The notes beneath the pieces are model-generated. The model saw only the letters and a program-made list of their open reading frames with translations, did not search any database and was not told where the DNA came from. From Oreocharis arfaki (taxonomy: Eukaryota; Chordata; Aves; Passeriformes; Paramythiidae): a stretch of 64,000 nt of DNA. Shown here in pieces: positions 1 through 12,341 of the stretch (its first letter is position 1; each line of letters opens with the position of its first letter). The stretch lies in contig VZRR01004515.1 in the NCBI GenBank assembly GCA_013398015.1, positions 62,001 to 126,000 on the forward strand, given 5' to 3'. The position numbers were made by a program, and so were the translations under genes.

Positions 1-3000
1 AAAGGACTTCTTGCTTATAATTGGAGACAGGGGTGTACTATCTATATGCATATCTCCATCTTCATATCTACTTTTGAACTCCTCCTATGTGTCAGAAGTT
101 TGAGATAGCAAATGGGAAAGATAGGGTGTGTTTCACTCCTTCCACACTATGTTCAACCAACGAGGGGAGTAGACAGTCAGGAGTCCACCTTTCTGGCATT
201 AAGCTAAAATGTCATTTCCCTTAAGTGCTTAAGTAATGCACTTCCAGACTATGCCTGATTTATCCCATCCGAAAAAAAACCCCAACTTGCGCCAAATATG
301 TATAGCAGGAACTGATTTAAAGTAATTTCTGCTTAATAGAGGAGTAATTGTGAAAAGAGATGAAAAGGTAAGGGGACAGGATCAGAAAATGAGACCAAAC
401 ATATTTAGACTCTTGAGAGAAATAGGAAGATCTTAATATGTGGGGCAGAAGAGACAGAGCAATGGTAGACAAAAAATACCCATATCAAATGCAAAGTGAC
501 ACTTGATCAGTGTAAGGGAGTGTGAGGCACCTGAGCTGAGGAAGGCTCTGACTCGCATTCAACTGATGGAAAGAGTGGTACTCATTCAAACCATAAACAT
601 GGCTCCCAGCTGTGTTCTCCACTCCTCTGCCAATGCTTTGCACAGGAGGCAGCAAGAACAAGCACGTGTGGCTTGGTTTCACCTGCTGAAAGGTGCAGTT
701 TTGTAGCAAGGCTGAGCTGGTTGAAGCGTAGGCTGCTGTTGACGGAGCAACCAATTGGCTCTCGCCTGTACTTTCCTATCTAGCACCTGCAGCAAAAGTC
801 GTCTGACTTCTTACAGGTAGTGGTTACCAGGAGATAAAATAATGTTTAAAAATAAAACATACATACGCTTATATTTTTTCAGGGATCATTTCCCACTGGC
901 TTAAATTTTTAAAGCTGCTCACTTCTGGAGTGGATGCATGCCAACATCAGAGCGAGGGAAGCGATGGGAACATGTAGCTAGAAGGCAGAACAGGACTTTC
1001 TCTTTCCATTGCTCTGTACCGCAAGATTCACAGTTGATTACATCAGCCTAGCTTCGGATGCCTGAGGTTAAGGCATGCATTGCTGTAGAGTTGGTAACCC
1101 CTGTCAGAGGGTGGGGGTAAATGGGGCAGAAGACCATAACTTCTGACCTGGGGTTCTCTGCAGTGTGTCACAAGCCCTAATTTTAGTAATTGTAAGAGGA
1201 GTCATTATCATCCAAAAGCTCTGCCCTATACAAAGTTGTACCATTCAAGATATCAGATATGATAACAAATGGATAATCAGATGTTTTTTAAGTAGTGTCA
1301 AGATTTGCTGAGGATTTTGAGCGTTCTTGAAATGTGGCAATGTTCCATTTTCACATTAGTTAGGATACCTCTGCCTTGCAGTTGGGATGTCACATCTATC
1401 TGCTATTGCACCTCTCAGATAGGCACACTCATGTTCAGGGGCAGTATTTAGAGGATGAAAGCACTGGGAGGTACTTTGGCAAAAAGTCAAAAAATGTTTC
1501 CAATGGTTAAATATGTCTGGAAGCAAGACGGTACATCTTTGACGGGCTTCCCTGAAATGAGCTGTGCTTTTAAAATTCGGAGTACTGAGTGGCATTTGTA
1601 ATTGCAGGCAGTCATCACTTTCACACTTACCATTTAGTTGCTTTTGTTAAGTGGAAAGTACCAAGCATGATTAGAGATCCGTGAACTAAGTGTATCCCGA
1701 CTGGAAAGTGGTCTGCCCTGCAGCAGGATTAATCTCTGTAGTCAGTACTCTGTAAGCAGCTTATGGAGGTAAACATTACATGTGTCTCTGCCAACCTGAC
1801 TAAATAATGCCAGCTGTCTTAACTCTTTTTGAAGACAAATGAGCTGTAATTGGATTTCTGCACTAGATAATTTTGAACAAGGGCTATTAGAAGCAGTAGT
1901 TGTTACGAAGAAACTCCACAATAGGCATATTATGATGAGACATTACATCTCTCTAAGTGATTTAGGATTTGTTTATTAAAATCAGGGTAGCAGGTTAGAG
2001 AGAAACATGCTTTGGTGAGGCTGTTTCCATTTCTTCTTGTTATGTGTGAGCAAACAGAAATGGTGATGAAGTTTAGGTTGAGTTGGCCGGAGGAGGGAAG
2101 TGGTGCTACTGAGAGTTGCACAATGTCACAACATTGTGAACTTATTAAAAAAAAAAATTGAAAGAAGGGGAAAAATAAATTGCTATCTTTCGTATTTCAA
2201 CAAAACTTTAAAAAAATAAAAGCAGACATTGTTTTTTGTGCAATAATATATTTAAAAGAAGAACCTGAAATTTTAGTCGGAAATTGTTTCTCCATACAGA
2301 CAGTTTTTATAACAGGGAGGTAGATAGATATTAAGAGTGGAAAACATTAATTTGAATAGAATTTTGACCAATCTTCTGGCAATCTTTGCCTATTGAAAAG
2401 TATTAAAAGCTTAAAACTGAAACCAAGCAGGGAGAGCAAACTGTGATGTTGCCCACAGTATTTAATTTCCTTGGTGTTATCAAAGGCAAGCAAGTGAGGT
2501 TTTTTGGGAGGCACTCATAAGAGTTCTCAAATAGTAAAATCTGAATTTTTAAATTTAGGGAGCTTTTTGGTTCACCAGTTTGTTTTGAACAAATAAAACA
2601 CAAGTTTAGTTAGCTTCTGAGGTGTTTGTGCATTTTTTGACACCAATATTTAAGCTTTTATGTATGAAGCACAGGAATTGCTAAAAATTTTAGCTGTTTT
2701 CTCCCAAGTTCATGTATCATTAATTGTGGTTTCATTTTTGTGTGATTTTTGCCATCCCTACACCATAAAAGATGGGACTTTTTCAAATTCATATTATAAT
2801 TCCTTGTTTTCTTACGACTACTGCTTGACTACAGTTTTTCTCAGAGGGAGCATTGCTTGCTTTTCTAACAGATTTTAGGATAGCCCAATGTTTGGTTTTC
2901 CATGACTAGGAATTTGCTTGTGTTTTTATTCTTTTATTCTCCACAAAGCTTTATCATTAGTTTTTTTCATTTTGATCATAACAAAAATTCATGTATTTAA

Positions 3001-4377
3001 GTGTTTTAACTGAGTCGCTTTGGTCTTTTTGGTTTGATAGAACACTTCTTGGAGAAAAAGAATTACAACTCATCCCTTATCCTACTGGTATTCACAGTTG
3101 GAAAAGTCATAAATAAAATACCAAGGAGGTGTTTTGCGCCAAGGAGAGGACTGGATCCCAGTAAGAAAGGCACAAACACTTGCAAGGCAGATAACTGTTC
3201 ATTAATAACCTAGAAAAGCCAATAGCAAGTTATGAAATCCTACATCTGTTCCTACAATGCTGGGAACAACAAGATGTTACAGCACTGGCTGGGCCTTGGG
3301 TCAGGGGCAGCACATGGTGCAGATCCCATCTGTGGTGAAGTTCACCAGCTCTGACATCACTGGTATTCCTTCAGGGTCTTCTCACAGTACAGGCTGGTCA
3401 GTCACTGACAGAACCCAGCAGAGAGTGAGGACACAGCTTTCAAGACCCCCTTGAGCAATATACACTCTTATTTCATTAATAAAGCTGCAGTCACAGAACT
3501 GTTGCATATAATAATTCATATGAACGAGACATTACATTATATACATATACTGAATTTTAAGTGTGCATTGACTACACATTGGGTAATTATGTATTGACTG
3601 TGCATGTAGTGATTAATTATACTATTGATTAGGTGCATCTTGATTAAGTAGCGGTCATGTAGTGTGCATGATACAGAGGCCTGCACCCCAACTAGTTGTT
3701 ATGTGGGTCACTGCCTCTTCACAAAAAAGTCTTCCACTGCTGTCTGCTACAGTAGATAAGTCATTATTGATAAGGTTATTTCTGCAACTGCAGACGTTTT
3801 GGTTCAAAGTACTGCCGATTTTATGATTTCTTATCAATTTAAGAAGTATTGCTGTTCTAAGCAAAGTTCACTTAACTAAAATAAAATTTTATTTGTAGTT
3901 CTTAGGTACTCTGCAATTCTTGGTGTGTCTTGCTGGTACACCCTGACATTCTTCCCAGGCCACTGCTGTCATCATCCTGTGTATGAAAGAATCCTGCTGT
4001 GAGCAGTTGTGTTGTATCATCAGATGAAATGGAGTATAAGTCATGGTTCTTACTTGCTTAGACCTTTTTTTGAGATGTTTACAAAGTTGAGTAACGCTGT
4101 GAAAAGAGAGTAGCAAAACCTTTTTCTACTCTTGGGTCTGCGGCCAGTGAGGCATACTTGTTTCCTGGTTTTGTTTGGAACTAGAAAGTGGCACTTCATG
4201 AAAGACCATTAGAATCAGATTTCTGAGAAATTTTGTTGTTGTTGTTGTGATGACCTTATCTGGACCATATTAAAATGACACTTCATCTGTAGTTAAAATA
4301 CGTTATGGTACTAACTCTTTATTGATCTCTGTTCCAAGAATCTTTTTTGTGGGCACTTTAAAATTACAAATCTGATA
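1..4377. other. UBAC2 intron, no gene seen
   Basis: AT-rich sequence with only short open frames (under 90 codons) and no recognisable protein. It is taken as part of a large UBAC2 intron because the nested GPR183 follows and UBAC2 exons come later. The part at about 3120-3480 is more GC-rich and ends in an AATAAA at about 3477. It could be an old retroelement, but I found no clear ends or coding match. Confidence 0.5.
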
Positions 4378-4383
4378 ATTAAT

Positions 4384-4910
4384 TGCGGAGGCGAAATAAC
4401 GGGACAGCACGCAGTGATCAATATGATCATGTGAAGCCATTTATTATTACAGAATATGCATCTGTATAGCATTTTTAGTTCCATATACGTGATGATTCGA
4501 ACATCGTGTGGTCAAAAGTAGTATAATGATTGGGTGCTTGCTACTGTTCGCATGCTGTGTCTGAGCTTCTGATTGGACACTTGCTGTGACTGCTATTCAC
4601 CATACTTCAGCATCTCGCATCTCCTTTGTTCAGCATAATGTAGCAATCTTTTTGAACTAACTTATTGTTTCAGCAGTTCCTAAACTATACTTCTTTCATG
4701 CTGCTGAACTATCTTATTATTTCAGCAATTCCTAAGCTATATTTTTTGTGCTGTGGTCAATACATCCTTGTTTCATATCCTTGGGTTGTTTCTTTTCTTT
4801 CCTCCATGGTGTTATCAAAGATAGCTTATCCTTTACTCAGCTTGATTCAGTGCTGGGAAAGCTGGGTTGTGCATTCCCAGTGTCCATTCTCCTGAAAAAA
4901 TTCTTCAACA
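4384..4910 (-). mobile_element. Solo LTR of an endogenous retrovirus with 6-bp target duplication
   Basis: A 527-bp element flanked by a perfect 6-bp direct repeat, ATTAAT at 4378-4383 and 4911-4916. Read on the minus strand it starts TGTTGAAG and ends CCTCCGCA, the usual TG...CA ends. On that strand a TATA-like stretch (near 4484-4490) is followed by an AATAAA signal (plus-strand TTTATT, 4440-4445), then about 55 bases to the 3' end. This order fits U3-R-U5. No internal retroviral genes are present, so it is a solo LTR left by recombination. A 6-bp duplication fits alpha- or betaretrovirus-like (ERVK) families; the exact family is not identified. Confidence 0.8.
4653..4756. repeat. 52-bp imperfect tandem duplication within LTR U3
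   Basis: Two adjacent copies, 4653-4704 and 4705-4756, both begin TGAACTA and share the order TTATT-TTTCAGCA-TTCCTAA-CTATA with scattered substitutions. They lie in the U3 part of the LTR at 4384-4910. Duplicated U3 segments are common in retroviral LTRs and can act as enhancer repeats; that role is only inferred here. Confidence 0.7.
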
Positions 4911-4916
4911 ATTAAT

Positions 4917-6535
4917 CACTTAATTTCAGCAGGAATGTGCAAGTTGCAGCACAAGAAGCGCTGCAAGGGGATTGTGATGGCAGTGGTGCTTAACTGTGTG
5001 AATAGAGATGCTGAGCTGTACAGTTAAGTGCCCCCACACCACCAGCAGCCGCACTATTAGGAAGGCAGGGCCAGAGGAATTAATTTTTCCAAGTTCAGGT
5101 TCCTCATGCAGTAGAGGAAATGCAGAGAGACCTTTTGTGGAGGCAGTAAAACCAGTTCAGACATGAGGAGGCATTTTCCTGACCGTGGGCTCTCCATCTG
5201 CAGTGGTCCTCAGCTGGTTGCTCTCAGCCATGAGCTCGGTCTCTAGGTTTGCCAGCTGTGGGCAGCTCTCCCTGTGCTCTTGGGTATGGCCAAGGGCCTG
5301 GGATGTGGGTGCTAGCTTAACAGCTGAATTGGTGCCGGAGAACAGCAAGGAGGGGCAGAGGTGGCCTCACTGTACCTGGAGTTGTGAACTGCTCATCTCA
5401 CAGTCACCCCTGGTGTTTGTGGTCATTAGTTTTGGTGCTGACATCTGAATATATTAGTTTTAGAGCTTCTGTTCTAGCTTGTGGGTTAAAAGGAGTTAAA
5501 GTACAAAACCCTTCTGCCTAATGAAATTAATACAATGTAATCTATTATGTCCGTAATTTCAGATGACTTGGTTATCCTAGTAGCTGCTCCTTGCACCTTT
5601 AAAATAGTTGGTTTGCCTCCATCTGAGTGAATGAAGAAGTAAGGTTCTGGTGGGTGTTTGGGCTGTTTTGAATAGCTGGTGTTGAGAAAACACTGTATTT
5701 GTTTTTTAAAAGACAAAAAAAGAATTGACCCAGAGTTGTCTTTATAGTCTGATACCTTGTGAGGAATCTTCAGTTTTCCCTTTTTTTGTCAAAAATGCCT
5801 CACACATGCAGCGTGCTGGGGAGCTTCATCTCTCCCTGTCCAACTGGGGACAATGATCTGTCATTGTTACTACTAGACCAAATTGCTGTAACTTCCCATA
5901 CTTCGGAGTTGTGATACTAAGATAACAACTTCTTAGCCGCTTAGTACCAGTAGCTGCCAATAAAACACTATCTGGCTGCTCTTCAGGCTGGTGAGTTGAG
6001 AATATTCAGTCTTCAGCATCTCTATATTTAAAGCAGGCTGCCTTGGTGTTAGACTAACCACAACTTCCCTCAAAAGTTACATGCCACAGGAAGGATGAAA
6101 CTGCTAAGCTTAGCTGATTAGAGGGGGGAACATAGCTCTCCTTTTGCATGGTATAAGACAATGTATACTTTTCTGGAGGGGGTAGGATAACCACAATGTT
6201 GCTGCCTTCCAACAGGTGCAAAACTTGCTTCTCTTAGTTTAGCCTTTTGCACAACATCTGTCACAACTGAGGAAAACAAAAGAGGAAGAGGAGAAATTAA
6301 TACTTTTGCACTGAGGAAAAATGAATGCAGTTTTGTGGAAAGAAATCTATGCCATGTCTTGACCTTTCTTTTATTTTAGGAGGATGCTAATGACAGCATT
6401 TTGGTAAGGGCGTAAGTAGGGGACAAGATTAGAAGATTTTAAAGTTATGTAATTTGCTAGTTTTACTGCAGGGCCATTGAGTTTCATGTTGTTTTTATGT
6501 CTATCGTGGACTAATTTGCTAGTCATAAAGGAATG
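4917..6535. other. UBAC2 intron, no gene seen
   Basis: Intronic sequence between the solo LTR and a CR1 copy. The short frames at about 5160-5450 overlap on both strands, lack any family resemblance and look like chance frames in a slightly GC-richer patch. Confidence 0.5.
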
Positions 6536-7230
6536 CAGGTTGAAAGGAGCCACTGAGGATTATGTTGCCCAGCCCTGGAAGTGCCAATTTCATCAGGGCT
6601 GTGTTAAATCAAGTTCGGAGTATCTCTAAGGATGGATATTTCGAAGGCTTTCTGTGCAAGCTTTCCTAATGTCTGACTAACCTCATGATGAAAAAAAATC
6701 CTTCTTAATGTTTAAATGTTCCTTGATGCAACTTGTGCCTGTTACTGGGTGTTGCCATCTTTTCTGTATCCCTCCCCATTAGGCAGTTGCATTTGGCAAT
6801 AACATCTCTCCATCCTCCCTTTCCAGGCTGAACTATCTCAGTTCCCTCAGCCTCTCCTCCTGTAACATGTGCTGCAAGCCCCTTCCACATTTTTGGTGGT
6901 GGTCTGCTGTGCTTTTTCCAGTATGCCAGATATCTTTCTTGTACTGGGAAACCCAAAACTCGGTGCAGAATTCCGGACATGATTTCACAAGTACTGAATG
7001 GAGGGGAGAGATTACTTCTTTTTCAACACAGTCCCATACATGTTTGGCTATGAGGTCACTCTGTTAACTCCTCTTTACTTGTCCACCAGGAGCCCAGACA
7101 TTTTTGCCAATCTGCAAATATTCTAGCTCGGATGCAGGGTTCTGCATTTGGCTTGCTGAACTTCATGAGATTCACGTGAGTCCGTTTTTCCAACCCACTG
7201 AGGTCTAGTTCTTCCTTATTTAGTGCATTG
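6536..7230 (-). mobile_element. CR1 LINE fragment (minus orientation)
   Basis: Degraded chicken-repeat-1 family retroposon, 5'-truncated, with its 3' end at the left (AGGTTGAAAGGAGCC, resembling the CR1 tail region). Reading rightwards, the sequence follows the reverse complement of the ORF2 C-terminus. Recognisable pieces are the reverse complement of AGGCACAAGTTGCA at about 6730, the CCAGGCTGAAC segment at about 6824, and TTGCTGAACTTCATGAGATT at about 7153. Many substitutions and indels make it non-coding and old. The right edge is approximate. Confidence 0.8.
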
Positions 7231-7325
7231 GAGCGAGGTTATCCAAATTTGTCAGTCACGTGGTAACATCCTAGTTTAGAGAACCTTTACGCTGATGTGG
7301 TGGGAAAAGTGTATCTTGTGAGTAT

Positions 7326-7381
7326 AGAGATACCCTGTTCTCTTGTGTGATCTTGCGTGTACAGAGATACCCTGTTCTCTT
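7326..7381. repeat. 37-bp-period tandem repeat, two copies
   Basis: The 19-base string AGAGATACCCTGTTCTCTT occurs at 7326-7344 and again at 7363-7381. The intervening bases are similar (GTGTGATCTTGCGTGTAC versus the bases upstream of copy one). A small local duplication in intron sequence just right of the CR1 remnant; no function is evident. Confidence 0.8.
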
Positions 7382-10300
7382 CTGCCACACAGCTCAAAAA
7401 CAGCTGGATTCCCAGTCTTTACTTACACTTGCCTTCTTTCCTTCCTTTAGAGTTTGAATGAAGTGGTGAACTAGTGAACAGCTTTTATCTGGCTGTTCAC
7501 AAGAGAAGAGACAAGCTGTGAGTTGAAGGAAGGGGATTTGATACAGGTCTCTAAAATCACAAGTGATGTGGGCAGGGTAAATAGGGAGTTGCTGTGTTCA
7601 CTTGTTTCTGGTACAAGAAGCAAGGGACTTCAGATGAAACTAACAGGTGTCACAAGTGAACAAAAATGGCTCCACACACCATGGGTAGTTATTCTGTGCA
7701 ACTTCTTGCTGCAAAACGCAGCAGTCACAGACATTTTATTTGAGTTCAAAAAGGGACCAGACAGACTGATAGAAGAAAACATTGGTTGAGGGCTATCATG
7801 TGCGAAGGTGAGACATCTGCCTCAGGAAGTCCGAAGTTAGACATTGCAGGAAGCCAAAGGAGTGTTCTGAGGGGGAAAAAATTGAGGAAATATATTTTAG
7901 CATTTACTACACAAACAGTAATTCCCGGTTTTCTTCAGAGAAGGGTTGCTGCTTGGCAAAGTTTTTTGTATTAATCTTGTACCAGTTCTTAGGCTGCAGG
8001 CTGCAGGTTAGCCAAGACTGTATTAGGAAATATTGCACTCAGATGAATTTGTTGTTTTTCAAGTAATTCATGTGTCTGTTGACACACTGGCTCTGTATTG
8101 AGCCAGCACAGTGGGATACTGCTGAATACAAACCTTAGTTTATCTTCAGTTGTTCCCCTGCTCTGTACCACAGATGTGGTGATAGAAGATAACAGGCTAT
8201 GTCACTGCTTTTCAGTTCCTCCAAAACTGGTCATATAAGGCAAAGCTTTTCTTCTCTTTCTCTTCAGCTGCATGCTATTTATTTTTCCTATGTTGCAGGC
8301 TGTCTCATCATTTTATTGGAGTCTCTTCATTCCTTGCTTGCCTAAAAGCTTTTGAGTTTCAAAACAGTTAGTCTTAAATGGAATATCTAATTAAAAGAAC
8401 TTGAAACCTTCATTTTTTTGTTACACTAATGAATTTGCTGATTTAAGGGGAATCACTAACCACTTTCAAGAACTGTGTTATTTGTGGCAGCATGTTTACA
8501 ACTTCAGACAGTTGCTGTCATGTCTTTTTCTAGGTGACCATGCTGCTTACAGGTTCCTCATCTACATACCTTTCAGAGCCACAGACCGAACAGTCAGGCA
8601 GCAATGCCCTGGGGAATACCTGTTGTCTTCTGCTGGGCCTGTAAGCCACAGGAGACTGCCTTCCTTATCTCCACAGTTTCAGTTAGTCGTCAATACCTTC
8701 GAGTCCAAGGCAGCTGAGGGTACTTGCAGTATTACTCTTTAATTTTGTGTTCTCAGTGAAAGAAAAGATGAAGGTACTAGATGCTCTTCTTTTGATGTGT
8801 GTGTTTTGGGATTTTTCACATGTTGCACCTTTACTTCGTCATGTGTTTGATGGTAGGTGTCTATCCAGCTTTCTGTTCTGGACTTGGACGGAGACAACCA
8901 AAAGGTACCATTTAGCTAGCATCATAATTTTCTCTTCCTACATGCTCTGTTGCATTCCCTACCAGATGAGATTTGAGAGAGACGTCAACAGTGGATGTGA
9001 AGTGTTAGGACTGGGACTAGGACTCCACATAGTTGGAGTCCTCTTAGCAGCCACCTAGCCTGACACTCTGCAGTGTACAGATAAAAGATATTCTGTTATT
9101 TTCTCATGGACATGGATTTCAAGATCCTGACTAGACTTCACCCTCCAAATTGAGACCCAGTTTTTCTGAAAAGCTCCAGTCAGATCCTTACAGCGAGGAA
9201 GTCGTTTGAACCTACTGTTACTTGTCATCTGCTTTATTTGCATGTGAAAAGGATGAAAGAGCCCCAGGTCTGTGTGCCCATTTACCAGCCTTTCACACAG
9301 AAAGGAACGTTGCTTAGAATGTATGGAAAGTTTTTCCCAGAGAAGAAGCTTAATTTCTCTTGCAAAGCTCATACTGCTCCAAGCCACAAGTTGCGTGGCG
9401 TGGCATGCTCATGCCTTTTAAGACAGACACATCTGTTGCATGCTCAGTGATGGAGAGGGAAAGAGATACCAAGGATGGATTTTGCCCCTTAATTCGTGTC
9501 TGTGTGGCATTCAGGAGAGACCTGAGGGTTGGCCACTACAGGTAACTGCTATCATGAAAATACTCCAGCAAACAGTACTGGGGGAAGAGCACCAGCAGGA
9601 TAAAAGAGTAAGGGCATCATGAACGAAACCAGTTGTTTGAGAACAGCTGTAAGTTTTCACTATCACTGCTCTCCTGTGGTCCCATGCAGCAGGTTGCTCC
9701 CATCTCTCTGGTGATGCTGCCAGCCCCATGGCACACCTGGTACAAGGAACAGGACAGATGCTCTCTAAATGTTGGACTTCAGTGCGGTGTCCCAGGCCAA
9801 GTGAATCCCCCACTGCTACTTTTGGCAGATGTCAGAAAAGAGTCTCTTCATTGACACAAGTGTGCTTGAGCTGCGAGTGCATCCTGACAAGTAGTGAGGA
9901 AGAGCAGTGGCATCAGCTGCCTCAGATATGAATTGTCGTTGTCCATCTGTATGTCTGTGCTTGTAGGACTTTTTTCAGGAAACTGAGCTTATCTTAGCTT
10001 TTAAAGGTTTTTATTTTGTTGGTTTCTTCAGCATTTGAGACACGTTTAAATAAGGAGAAAAAAGTAGCTTTTCTCAAACCCATATCTAACTGGACTCACG
10101 CTAGAGCAGTATTGTGATGTAAAGTTAGCTGTTTGGGAATGCTCGTGTGATTTAGAAACAAAATCTAATATTGAAAATAGCAGAATTGCTAATGTGAGAA
10201 AATGGGGATAGAGAAAGATTTTCAATAGAAATCTTCACTTTGTTTCCACTTAGAAGAGTGTAGTTACCTGCAGTGTGTGGTGTTTTAATTCATATTTAAG

Positions 10301-11902
10301 TTATATTTTACGGACAAATATAAAAAAGACTTCTTGTCTTTAAGATTTTATAATCACAGTTAGATGAAATGCATACTGAAAACCCAAAAAAGCCTAGACA
10401 TCAATAGAATAAAATAAGCTTGTACTAGTGTGATGTTAGTAATACATATATTTTATTTCTACAACTTCTAGGTATTCATGAATGGTCTGTCTGTGATTTT
10501 ATCCTGTTACCATTTGCTTACTCCAATAGGAACACATTCTTAAATAATATTTTTAAATAGTTTATTAAAGAAGCTGACAAGAACAGAACTTCTAGAACAC
10601 ACAGAATTAAGTAGAACTTCTGATAAAAAATATTCTTCTTACATTCCTTTTCTGAAGCTGCATAATGTCTTTTAGAATTAGAAAAGAGAGAATTAGAATT
10701 TTAGAATTAGAAACTCAATTTTGGCAGTCTAAGTGGTATGAAATATAGGGGGGTTTGTGGTTCCTTTGCCATAAAAAAGTAATTGTTAATTTAATGTTTC
10801 TGTACTGTTCGTCAGATACGACCCTTCTGTGTTTGCAGGTAGGCAGAGGTCAACATGTGAGGAAGGAAGGCATTGAAAAGATGACAGATGTAATATGTTT
10901 GTTTGACCTCCAGTACAACCTCAATGTCAGAGAGATACAGCTGCAATAAATGACACTTATTCTGACATCTGGCACGGCTTTTACTAAGGATTACCAGGCA
11001 CTCTTTAATTTTCCATCACAACCCCCTGGTTGAGTTACTAAGTTGTGTTGGCTAGTGAAGGCATATTAATAAGATAGAACACTAAAGAAAAGATAGTGGG
11101 GCCAGAAATAAAGTAGGGAAGGAAACTGAAACGTGACGGAAGGGCACATCAGCAGGAACCCAGGGCTAACATCCTGGATTCTCAGCTGGTATGGAGCTGA
11201 TTCCAGCAGGATGTGTTTAAGTCATTTGGTCTATTTCCTGAGCCAATTTCAGCATGCCTAAAGGGATCCTAGATATGCTGTATGAGGGCATGATGGGAAA
11301 ACTTGTTCTTTCCCAGCTAATTCTGCTGTTCTCATTTATTGGTCTCTCAGGTAAACAGTGCTTAAAGAGAGGTAGCCATCTCACACCATCAGAATTAATC
11401 CATTAATTTACTCTTTGGTGGTCTCAACTATGAACATTTATTCAGGTTTCTGAAACGTTTGTCTTGTGTCCATGTCTGACTTCAGCAGAAGTTCTTTAGA
11501 ACACTGTATCACTGTTCTTTTAACTGAAATGGTGCAGTTTTTAATATTACAGTCTCTTGTTTCAATTTGTGTTTATAAATAATCTATATACAATAGGAAT
11601 AGAGAAAAACTTTTTACAATACACATTAGAAAGGAAAGTTTTCCTTTAGGAAAAGGAGTAAAGCAATAATACACCTTGTGAAGATGAGTGATTTAACATA
11701 CAGGAGATGTTCAGTGTTGGGGAGAACCAAACAGTTTATTAGCTTTTCATGTGTTATGTTTGACAGTGTTTTATATGTGACTTGTCCAATAAGGCATTTG
11801 TGCTCCAAATATTGTAAATAGCCATTTTACCTCCAAAGGTCTGTAAACTAAGTACTTGTCATAGTCAAATGAGCACAAAACTTGTCCATTTTATCTCAAA
11901 AT
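7382..11902. other. UBAC2 intron, no gene seen
   Basis: Intron sequence left of the nested GPR183. Two consecutive plus-strand frames at 8401-8742 and 8747-9058 (113 and 103 codons) are the longest here. They match no family I know and have no splice or codon support. A perfect 9-bp-arm inverted repeat is at 9019-9042. GPR18, expected on this side of GPR183 in other vertebrates, is not present. Confidence 0.5.
9019..9042. repeat. Perfect inverted repeat (9-bp arms, 6-base loop)
   Basis: AGGACTCCA at 9019-9027 and TGGAGTCCT at 9034-9042 are exact reverse complements around the loop CATAGT. It sits near the end of an uncharacterised open frame. The stem is too short for a typical microRNA precursor and may be chance. 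Confidence 0.6.
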
Positions 11903-11908
11903 TTTATT
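11903..11908 (-). promoter_or_regulatory. Candidate GPR183 polyadenylation signal
   Basis: Plus-strand TTTATT reads AATAAA on the minus strand, 434 bases downstream of the GPR183 stop codon. It is a plausible end for a short 3' untranslated region. Another AATAAA lies further downstream at about 11736-11741, so the true site is uncertain. Confidence 0.35.
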
Positions 11909-12341
11909 TCCTTTGTTTGTGTGACTGGACCAACAAAACCATTGCTGTAATTGGAGCTCAGCTAGAGGTCTTGAAATTTTGTCATGTTCTGGTTGTAGTT
12001 GGTCTGAATTGTAGGCTGTATTTGTGTTCAATCCAAACTGTGAATTGACTCTGCTTGAGTTAGTAACATCCAGGCACATGTATGTGCAGCATGGAATCTG
12101 AACATTCACAATGGTGCGTATTTGCTGGGAAAAAAAAGAGATCCGTCAAAAGGATACAGCAAGAAGATTATAATGCTGAGTTTTCCTGCTGTCCTGTGAT
12201 AATTCTTTTTCAGTCCATTACTCCTTGATTCCCTATCTTGAGAAACAGAATTTTACTTAAGCTACTGTATGGGGAGCACTAAGAGTTTTTGCTGTGGACC
12301 CTGGGTTTTTAGTCTTTGTCCACTGTGGTATACTACAGATT

